Part shown: in pieces, positions 4,590 to 10,071 of the stretch
Layout of the letters: every line of letters starts with the position of its first letter
Numbering within the stretch: the stretch's first letter is position 1
Origin: an uncultured Eubacteriales bacterium
GTDB lineage: Bacteria > Bacillota > Clostridia > Oscillospirales > Acutalibacteraceae
Assembly (NCBI GenBank): GCA_934444695.1
Contig: CAKSDF010000064.1
Coordinates: 1 to 10,071, forward strand
Length of the DNA stretch: 10,071 bases
Reading direction: 5' to 3'
The notes under the pieces: model-generated
Database searches by the model: none
Seen by the model: the letters and a program-made list of their open reading frames with translations, nothing else
Told to the model about the DNA's origin: nothing
Translations under genes and position numbers: made by a program

Positions 4590-6680
4590 TTATTTTCCGA
4601 TGGAATCGGTACGATATATGAACTTAACCTGTCCGTCCATATCGCCCGAAAGGCCGGTGAATGTCTTGTAATCCTTAGATACGTCCACCGTTGCCTTGAA
4701 GCGGGTAACGAGCTTGCCGATTCCTCCGGCCGCCTCGCTGAGCTTGTCAACGCCTTGCTCTTTAAAGGCTTTAAGTCCGTCGGAAAGCTTAAGGGCGCCG
4801 TCGCGGAGCTGTGTAACGCCGCTGACCAGTGAGGGAGCGCCGTCCTTGAGGGTGAGTATTCCGTTATAAAGCTCGGCTGCTCCTGCGCTCAGCTGCTCGG
4901 TGCCTGCCTTTAAGGTGTCGGTGCCGTCCTTGAGCTGTCCCGCTCCTGCGGCCGCCTCGGATACCTTGTCGGTATAGGTCGAAAGGCCGTAATAGAAGGT
5001 CGCGTAGCTGTCAAGCTGACCTTTAAGGGTGGTCAGGCTCTGTGCTCCGGCCTGAGCCTTCTCAAGTGCTGCGGGAAGATTCTGTGCAACCAGAGCGTCA
5101 ATTTGTTTTTGAACATTTTCTTCGATGGTGGCCTTAACAGTGTCGGAAGCCATCTGCTGTGCAAGGCCTGCCTCGATCTGTGCCTTGACCTCATCGGTGG
5201 CCATCTGTGCCTCGATTGCGGCATTTACCTGAGACTGTACCGCCTCCGGAACCTGACCGGCTGCCACTGCGGCGTCATACTGTTCAACCGTCATCTGTGT
5301 TGCGACAGAAACAACCGTTGCCTTGACAGTGGCTCTTGCGGCCTCTTCAACCTTGGGTCTGACCTGCTCGGAAACGGCCTGTGTAACGGCGGCGCGAATC
5401 TGAGCCTCGTTTGCCTTAACGGTATCTGTGACCTGTTTTGTAATTGCATCGTCGCTGAGAGAAGCAACGATTCCGTCGATAACCTCTGCGTAATTTTCAA
5501 TGGTAAGCTGGGGAGCGGTGATGCCCGATGCTGCGATCTGGCTGTTGGCGGTGGCAAGAAGAGTCTCGAAAACCTGTTTTGAACCGCCGTTTAATGTGTC
5601 GTTGTTTGCGGCAATCTGGGAAAGTCCCGAAGAGAGGGTGGAAAGGCCGCCCTGAAGGGTGCCTGCGCCGTTATCGAGGTTTGCTGCGCCGTCCTTAAGC
5701 TGTGCAGCGCCTGCCGCAAGCTTATCAATTCCGTCCACAAGCTCGCCGGATTTTTCAAGCAGCGTGCAAAGTCCGTCGTAAAGCTGAGAGGAACCATCAA
5801 GCAGTTGAGACATTGCATCGGTTAACTGATTAAGTGAGGAATCAAGGTCATCGAGGCTGTCCATTTTGCTTGTGTCAACGGCGTTGAACACCTCATTTGT
5901 GGCGATGGTAACGGTGTTGGTAAGCGAGAACTCGGTAACGTCGGCCGAGATCTCAACATAATCGGGAATGCTGAACTCGTCGGAATCAATATCGAGGTTG
6001 GATTCAAGTCCCGGGAAGGCAATGCCGATAACCGCCATTCTGTCTCCGTCGCCCAGCATCTTTCCATTGGTGACCTCAACGTTTCTGAAGTGGTCGCTGT
6101 CGAGAAGCAAGCCGGTCAGCATTGCAAATGGCACATAGATTTTCTGCTGCTGTCCGTCAATTTCAACATATTCATACTGGTTGTTTTCGTAGGTGTAGCG
6201 GATGGTGACCTTACCGCTCTTTCCGGCAAGATCATCGGGAGAGATGGCCTTTCCGTCCAGTGTGTAGTTGAGTTTAAGGTTGACCGGCAGATCCTTTGTG
6301 ATATTGCCGCGATAGTAAATATCGTTGCCCTGGGCGTCCCATATCTTCATGTTCTCGCCGTTGAGAGTATAGGTTTCGTCGCCCTTGACATTTTCCACAT
6401 CGGTAAGACCGCTTTGGTCGTCTATGGTATTGGAATTAAGGCTGTTTTTAATCCAATCGCTGACGATGATCTTTTTAACCGAACCGTCGGCTCCGGCCAG
6501 TACATAAACCGTTTCGTCTTTGCTGTTTACGCCGCTGTCGGAAGTTTCGGCCGTTTCGGTAACCGGCTGAGTTTCTTCCTTTTTATCATTATTTGCGGCA
6601 AGGGCCGTGGCGGCAATACCGCTTCCAACAAACAAACAGGAAAGGGCAACCGCAAGCACACTCTTTAATTTTTTATCCAT
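4590..6680 (-). CDS. Secreted xxxLxxG heptad-repeat protein, MMPL partner
   Basis: 696 residues with a clear signal peptide (about 1-29, ending ATALAAN). Residues 55-265 form a beta-rich N-terminal domain. Two blocks of xxxLxxG heptads follow, at about 290-355 (LLDGSSQLYDGL, LAAGAAQLKDGA) and 575-640 (GQLKDGTDTLKAGTEQLSAG), the pattern of the heptad-repeat family often encoded beside MMPL exporters in Gram-positives. Between them (about 410-545) is an Ala/Gln-rich helical stretch with an internal duplication: AQMATDEVKAQIEAGL and QQMASDTVKATIEENV. No C-terminal membrane segment is present, so it should be released or held by a partner. It begins 27 bp after the exporter gene, with an AAGGAGG at 6690-6696, 9 nt before the ATG. 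A role as extracytoplasmic adaptor of the exporter is inferred from context only. Stop TAA. Confidence 0.88.
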   Translation of the reverse strand: MDKKLKSVLAVALSCLFVGSGIAATALAANNDKKEETQPVTETAETSDSGVNSKDETVYVLAGADGSVKKIIVSDWIKNSLNSNTIDDQSGLTDVENVKGDETYTLNGENMKIWDAQGNDIYYRGNITKDLPVNLKLNYTLDGKAISPDDLAGKSGKVTIRYTYENNQYEYVEIDGQQQKIYVPFAMLTGLLLDSDHFRNVEVTNGKMLGDGDRMAVIGIAFPGLESNLDIDSDEFSIPDYVEISADVTEFSLTNTVTIATNEVFNAVDTSKMDSLDDLDSSLNQLTDAMSQLLDGSSQLYDGLCTLLEKSGELVDGIDKLAAGAAQLKDGAANLDNGAGTLQGGLSTLSSGLSQIAANNDTLNGGSKQVFETLLATANSQIAASGITAPQLTIENYAEVIDGIVASLSDDAITKQVTDTVKANEAQIRAAVTQAVSEQVRPKVEEAARATVKATVVSVATQMTVEQYDAAVAAGQVPEAVQSQVNAAIEAQMATDEVKAQIEAGLAQQMASDTVKATIEENVQKQIDALVAQNLPAALEKAQAGAQSLTTLKGQLDSYATFYYGLSTYTDKVSEAAAGAGQLKDGTDTLKAGTEQLSAGAAELYNGILTLKDGAPSLVSGVTQLRDGALKLSDGLKAFKEQGVDKLSEAAGGIGKLVTRFKATVDVSKDYKTFTGLSGDMDGQVKFIYRTDSIGK

Positions 6681-6707
6681 AATGAGTTTCCTCCTTCTAA
6701 AAATCGG

Positions 6708-8780
6708 TCAAACACGCTTTGGATTGATACCAAGTGTGGTTTTTCTGATAAGCGGGTCGCAAAGTCTGAGCAGCGCCGGCAGCACAAAGATGACCAGCAT
6801 CATACTGATGATAGCGCCTCTCGCCATAAGCATACACATAGAGCTTATAATGTCAATATCGGAGTAAATTGCCACGCCGAAGGTCGCGGCGAAAAGTCCC
6901 ATACCGCTGACGATAATTGAAGGAATTGAGGTGTAAAGAGCGGTGGTAACGGCGTCCTTCTTGGAGGCTCCCTGTCGTCTCTCGCTCTTATAACGTGTGG
7001 TCATAAGAATGGCATAGTCGACCGTTGCGCCAAGCTGAATGGTGCTTATACATATAGGCGCGATAAAAGGCAGCGACTGACCGAGATAATGAGGAAGTCC
7101 GAGATTTATGAATATTGCAAGCTCGATAACCGCAATGAGTATGAAAGGAAGGGATATACTCTTTTCAACGGCTGCGATTATGAGGAATATTGCCACGATC
7201 GAAACGGCATTGACCACCTGGAAGTCGTGATCGGTGGTTTCGATCATATCCTTTGTGCAGGGGGCTTCACCGATGAGCATACCGTTCGGATCATATTTCT
7301 TGAGGATGTTGTTAAGCTGGGTGACCTGATTGTTGACCTCATCGCTTGCCACCTTGTACTCAGAGTTTATAAGCATAAGCTTCCAGTTGTCGCTTTCAAG
7401 CACGCTTTTAAGGTCGTCGGGAATTATCTCCTCGGGAACGAGAGAGCCTACCACGCTTTCCATTCCCAGTACATATTTAACGCCGTCCACCTTTTCCATT
7501 TCCTTGATCATCGAACGGACATCTTTGTTCGGCGTACTTGTGTCCACAAGCACCATATGGGTGGAGGCCATATCAAATTCCTCCGAAAGCTTAGTGTTTG
7601 CTATTACATAAGCCATATCATCGGGCAGGCACTCGCCGATGTTGTAATAGACCTCGCTGTTGGTCTTGCTGTATCCATAATACGCCGGAACAACAAGGAT
7701 AGCAAATATAACAAGGAACACCGGGAAGATTTTTACCAGTCCCTTTGCAAATTTCTTTGTGTCGGGAATGATCGAGCGGTGTTTTGTTTTGGTTAAGGGC
7801 TTGTCAAAAACAAGTATGAGGGACGGAAGCACGGTAACGCATCCGATAACGCCAAGCAGCACGCCCTTTGCCATAACAAGACCAAGGTCAAAGCCCAGTG
7901 TAAAGGACATAAAGCACAGTGCGATAAATCCTGCAATGGTGGTTATGGAGCTTCCGAGAACCGATGTAAAGGTCTCGTGAATGGCGACGGCCATTGCTTC
8001 CTTGTTATCCGGAATCTTTTCACGCTGTTCGTTATAGCTGTGCCAGAGGAATATCGAATAATCCATTGTAACGGCCAGCTGCAAAACTGCCGAAAGGGCT
8101 TTTGTTATGTAGGATATTTCGCCGAAGATGATATTGGTGCCCATATTGAGCATTATCATCATTCCGATACTAAGCAGGAAGACGAAAGGAATGAGCCAAC
8201 CGTCAAGGAAAAGCATCATGGCAACGCAGGCCAGCACAACGGCTATTCCCACATAAATGGGCTCTTCCTTTTCGCAAAGGTCTTTAAGGTCGGTAACCAT
8301 TGCCGACATTCCCGAAACGAAGCACTTTTCTCCGGTTATCGAACGTATCTCTTTGATGGCCTCCATGGTCACATCCGAGGACGTGGAACTGTCGAAGAAA
8401 ACTGCGATAACGGTGGAATTGCCGCTGTTAAAGGCATTGTATATTTCATCGGGCAGAATCTCCATAGGCACCGATATATCGGCCAAAGAATCATACCACA
8501 GCACCGTTTCCACGTGGTCGACCTGTTCGATTTTTTCCTTTAAGGCCGCCACATCCTTTTCGGGCATATCTTCAACGATTATGAAGGAAAAGGCACCCTT
8601 TCCGAAATCGTCAAGCAGGATATCCTGTCCCTTGACGGTATCCATATCGCTCGGCAGATATGTAAGCATATCGTAGTTTATGCGGGTAGCGGCCATTCCG
8701 ATAAATGACGGTATCATTAAGGCTATTGCGATAATGAGTATCGGCACGCGGAACTTGACTACCGCTCTTGCTAATTTCAT
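6708..8780 (-). CDS. MMPL/RND-superfamily exporter
   Basis: 690 residues with the duplicated RND layout: an N-terminal membrane helix (about 10-32), an outer domain (33-172), a five-to-six helix bundle (173-326), then the same again (helix about 350-370, outer domain 371-520, helices 521-672). Each half carries the Asp-Tyr pair of the proton-relay helix: TMDYSIFLW (Asp240-Tyr241) and TVDYAILM (Asp588-Tyr589), as in MmpL proteins. These proteins use the proton gradient to export lipids, peptides or hydrophobic drugs; the substrate cannot be told. The start MKLARAVVKF follows an AGGGG about 7 nt upstream. It is first in a two-gene operon with the secreted heptad protein and downstream of a TetR regulator and its terminator. 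Stop TGA. Family is certain, substrate unknown. Confidence 0.93.
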   Translation of the reverse strand: MKLARAVVKFRVPILIIAIALMIPSFIGMAATRINYDMLTYLPSDMDTVKGQDILLDDFGKGAFSFIIVEDMPEKDVAALKEKIEQVDHVETVLWYDSLADISVPMEILPDEIYNAFNSGNSTVIAVFFDSSTSSDVTMEAIKEIRSITGEKCFVSGMSAMVTDLKDLCEKEEPIYVGIAVVLACVAMMLFLDGWLIPFVFLLSIGMMIMLNMGTNIIFGEISYITKALSAVLQLAVTMDYSIFLWHSYNEQREKIPDNKEAMAVAIHETFTSVLGSSITTIAGFIALCFMSFTLGFDLGLVMAKGVLLGVIGCVTVLPSLILVFDKPLTKTKHRSIIPDTKKFAKGLVKIFPVFLVIFAILVVPAYYGYSKTNSEVYYNIGECLPDDMAYVIANTKLSEEFDMASTHMVLVDTSTPNKDVRSMIKEMEKVDGVKYVLGMESVVGSLVPEEIIPDDLKSVLESDNWKLMLINSEYKVASDEVNNQVTQLNNILKKYDPNGMLIGEAPCTKDMIETTDHDFQVVNAVSIVAIFLIIAAVEKSISLPFILIAVIELAIFINLGLPHYLGQSLPFIAPICISTIQLGATVDYAILMTTRYKSERRQGASKKDAVTTALYTSIPSIIVSGMGLFAATFGVAIYSDIDIISSMCMLMARGAIISMMLVIFVLPALLRLCDPLIRKTTLGINPKRV

Positions 8781-8812
8781 AAACTGACCCCTTTTCTTTA
8801 TTTTTCGATAGT

Positions 8813-8841
8813 ATTATATCTTCGTAAAAACTGAATTTAAA
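8813..8841 (-). promoter_or_regulatory. Promoter of the exporter operon
   Basis: On the minus strand a perfect TATAAT (8813-8818) lies 17 bp after TTTAAA (8836-8841), a weak -35 box. A weak -35 with a perfect -10 fits a regulated promoter. The start near 8806 leaves about 25 nt to the ATG. Just upstream, TGAC and GTCA (8850-8864, 7-bp spacer) form a small palindrome that could bind the TetR protein. Confidence 0.6.
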
Positions 8842-8892
8842 CAGGCATTTGACCCTTGTTGTCACATTTTTAGGCATCGGCACAAATTTGCA

Positions 8893-8928
8893 CAAAAAAA
8901 AAACCTTCGAGAAAAGATTCTCAAAGGT
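8893..8928 (-). terminator. Rho-independent terminator of the TetR gene
   Basis: On the minus strand ACCTTTGAGAA (8918-8928) pairs with TTCTCGAAGGT (8903-8913) over 11 bp including one G-T pair, with a 4-nt loop, followed by nine further T. It lies about 80 nt after the TetR stop and isolates that gene from the exporter operon, which has its own promoter. Confidence 0.92.
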
Positions 8929-9005
8929 CATAATCATATTTAAAGATGAAAAGCACGCTTTTATAACTTTTTCGCCGGACACACGGCACACCGTTTTTTT
9001 ATTGT

Positions 9006-9572
9006 TTATTTATTTCCGTCCGCTGCACAACGTTTGATGGTTTCCTCGATCATACCCTGTCTCAGCTCGCATATTCGCATAAAGTCAGCCTTAATATCGC
9101 CCTTCATTCCGTTTATCAGCCAGTGATAAACCATTCCGAAGCACTCGGATGTGTAAAGCAGAATTATAAGTTCTTTATCGGTATCGCAGATGCTGTTTTG
9201 CTCAAAAACATTGTCGAGATAGCGGCTGACAACATATCGGCACATCTTCATAATGTATCGATCGAAAAGATCACGGTTAGGAGAATTGTAAATATGATAT
9301 GCCGCCTTTTTGTTTTGGACAGCAAAGTGCATTGCCACATCAAAGGCCTTTTCCATTGTCTCGATGGTGGGATACTGAGCGATTATTTCCTCGGCCTGCT
9401 CAGTGACCATCTGCTCGAGAAGTGTGGGCAGATCGGCAAAATGGTAGTAAAATGTATTGCGATTAATACCGCAGTCGTCGGTTATGTCTTTAACGGTTAT
9501 GCGGTTTACCGGCCGCTGATTTAACAGCTTCAAATAGGATTTCTTGATTGCATCGGAAGTAAATTTACCCAT
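9006..9572 (-). CDS. TetR/AcrR-family transcriptional regulator
   Basis: 188 residues. The N-terminal DNA-binding domain has the TetR helix-turn-helix at about 24-45: RITVKDITDDCGINRNTFYYHF, with the typical FYYHF end. The all-helical C-terminal part (about 60-180) should bind a ligand and dimerise; it resembles the DhaS-like branch rather than TetR itself, though this is by overall look only. The ATG at 9572 follows a GAGGTG (9578-9583). The gene lies directly upstream of the exporter operon on the same strand, separated by a strong terminator, so it is the probable local repressor that releases exporter expression when it binds a compound. No clear promoter of its own is visible; TTATATT occurs twice 2 bp apart just upstream (about 9610-9626). 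Stop TAA. Confidence 0.92.
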   Translation of the reverse strand: MGKFTSDAIKKSYLKLLNQRPVNRITVKDITDDCGINRNTFYYHFADLPTLLEQMVTEQAEEIIAQYPTIETMEKAFDVAMHFAVQNKKAAYHIYNSPNRDLFDRYIMKMCRYVVSRYLDNVFEQNSICDTDKELIILLYTSECFGMVYHWLINGMKGDIKADFMRICELRQGMIEETIKRCAADGNK

Positions 9573-9775
9573 ATTTTCACCTCATTAAGATTTGCCGTTT
9601 TGTTGATCGTTATATTTCTTATATTTTGCACCCATTCATTTTTAGCCTTTAGCTGCTGTATAATCACGGTATTGCAAACGCATTGAACCGCAACCGCGCT
9701 ATAACCACGCCAAACTGCGCATCCATACCGCCATATAAAAATGCAATACATAAAGAACCTTACAGCACGCCCGCC

Positions 9776-9812
9776 GCTGAGGCAGTCTCGGCAAAACCGA
9801 GACCGGAGGGAG
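9776..9812 (+). repeat. Hairpin repeat copy B1
   Basis: Left flank GCTGAGGCA (9776-9784), stem GTCTCGG with loop CAAAA and CCGAGAC (9785-9803), right flank CGGAGGGAG (9804-9812). Both 9-bp flanks are identical to those of copy B2, while the stem is unrelated in sequence. Confidence 0.75.
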
Positions 9813-9815
9813 TAT

Positions 9816-9834
9816 CTCCCGCAGTCTCACCGCC
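9816..9834 (-). repeat. Repeat remnant lacking its hairpin
   Basis: Read on the minus strand this is GGCGGTGAGACT directly joined to GCGGGAG, that is, the A1-type left flank fused to the right flank with the stem-loop missing. It lies 3 bp from B1 in the opposite orientation and looks like a deletion derivative of the same element. Confidence 0.5.
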
Positions 9835-9880
9835 AAAACAAAGCTAATTATAAAAGCCGCGCCCGCCTTTTCCTCGGAGC

Positions 9881-9914
9881 CTCCCTCCGATCAGCTTGCG
9901 CTGATTGCCTCAGC
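9881..9914 (-). repeat. Hairpin repeat copy B2, inverted relative to B1
   Basis: Read on the minus strand: GCTGAGGCA (9906-9914), stem ATCAGC with loop GCAA and GCTGAT (9890-9905), then CGGAGGGAG (9881-9889). With B1 it repeats the facing-pair layout seen for A1 and A2, here 68 bp apart. Confidence 0.75.
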
Positions 9915-10071
9915 TTAAGCAACAGACAGTCGAACACCGTACGGTTTCGCTCGTCCCTTTTCCCGTGCGGCATCGCGTTCATCGCTCATAGGCACCAGCC
10001 TTATGGCCGATTTCACGCTTCCCCGCGCAGAAAAATGAACGGCAGAAACTCTTCGACCTTAAAAATAGGAA

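Larger units (their letters stand above)
9573..10071. other. Non-coding right end with repeat cluster
   Basis: No convincing reading frame is present up to the window edge on either strand. From 9573 to about 9770 the sequence is AT-rich and should hold the TetR gene's promoter. From 9776 to 9914 lie three full or partial hairpin repeats. Beyond, 9931-9949 is a palindrome centred on ACCGTACGGT. On the minus strand an open stretch enters from the right edge for 18 codons and stops at a TGA; it is too short to call. Confidence 0.6.

Noticed and set aside
5103..5582. 159-codon plus-strand frame opposite the heptad gene
   Set aside because: It is a shadow of the biased codon use in the Ala/Gln-rich region. 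It has no supporting start signals.
7089..7796. 235-codon plus-strand frame opposite the MMPL gene
   Set aside because: The MMPL translation is unmistakable, and the antisense product shows no domain or plausible composition.
9773..9914. CRISPR array
   Set aside because: The copies alternate in orientation, vary in spacing and enclose hairpins. There are no regular spacers and no cas genes.
9931..9949. Palindrome around ACCGTACGGT as an operator or terminator
   Set aside because: No gene start lies nearby and no T-run follows on either strand. No function can be supported.

Overview
The window looks like chromosomal DNA of a Clostridia-type, low-to-moderate GC Gram-positive bacterium, perhaps an Oscillospiraceae/Ruminococcaceae gut lineage. 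Supporting signs are strong AGGAGG-type ribosome binding sites, near-consensus sigma-A promoters, an HPr with both His15 and Ser46, a DUF4830-type protein, a Gram-positive MMPL exporter with a heptad-repeat partner, and GC-rich hairpin repeats of the kind common in gut Firmicutes. The lineage is inference; no rRNA or other marker is present.

Layout. At 1-1649 two divergent genes share a 235-bp promoter region: a secreted protein of unknown function running off the left edge (minus), and a small membrane-anchored DUF4830-type protein (plus). At 1744-2164 a one-gene HPr unit on the minus strand has its own extended -10 promoter and terminator. At 2338-3586 lie rimM and trmD, the classic ribosome maturation/tRNA modification pair, overlapping by 11 bp. 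The trmD frame is interrupted by an in-frame amber codon (2536-2538), yet the whole conserved C-terminal domain continues in frame to a TAA at 2338. At 3587-4589 there is 1 kb without a credible gene but full of inverted repeats, a good minus-strand promoter and a conserved hairpin repeat; it may be an unusually long structured leader for rimM-trmD. At 4590-9572 is an export module, all on the minus strand: TetR regulator, strong terminator, MMPL/RND-type exporter, and a secreted xxxLxxG heptad-repeat protein 27 bp downstream of it. At 9573-10071 non-coding sequence carries another set of the same hairpin repeats.

How the genes work together. rimM and trmD act in translation (30S maturation and m1G37 of tRNA). 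The TetR protein probably controls the exporter and its extracytoplasmic partner in response to a toxic or membrane-active compound. HPr links carbon supply to regulation.

The two most unusual signals are the amber codon inside an otherwise well-conserved trmD, in a window where none of the seven visible gene ends uses TAG, and a repeat family in which 9-bp flanks are conserved while the enclosed hairpin stems differ completely but stay base-paired.
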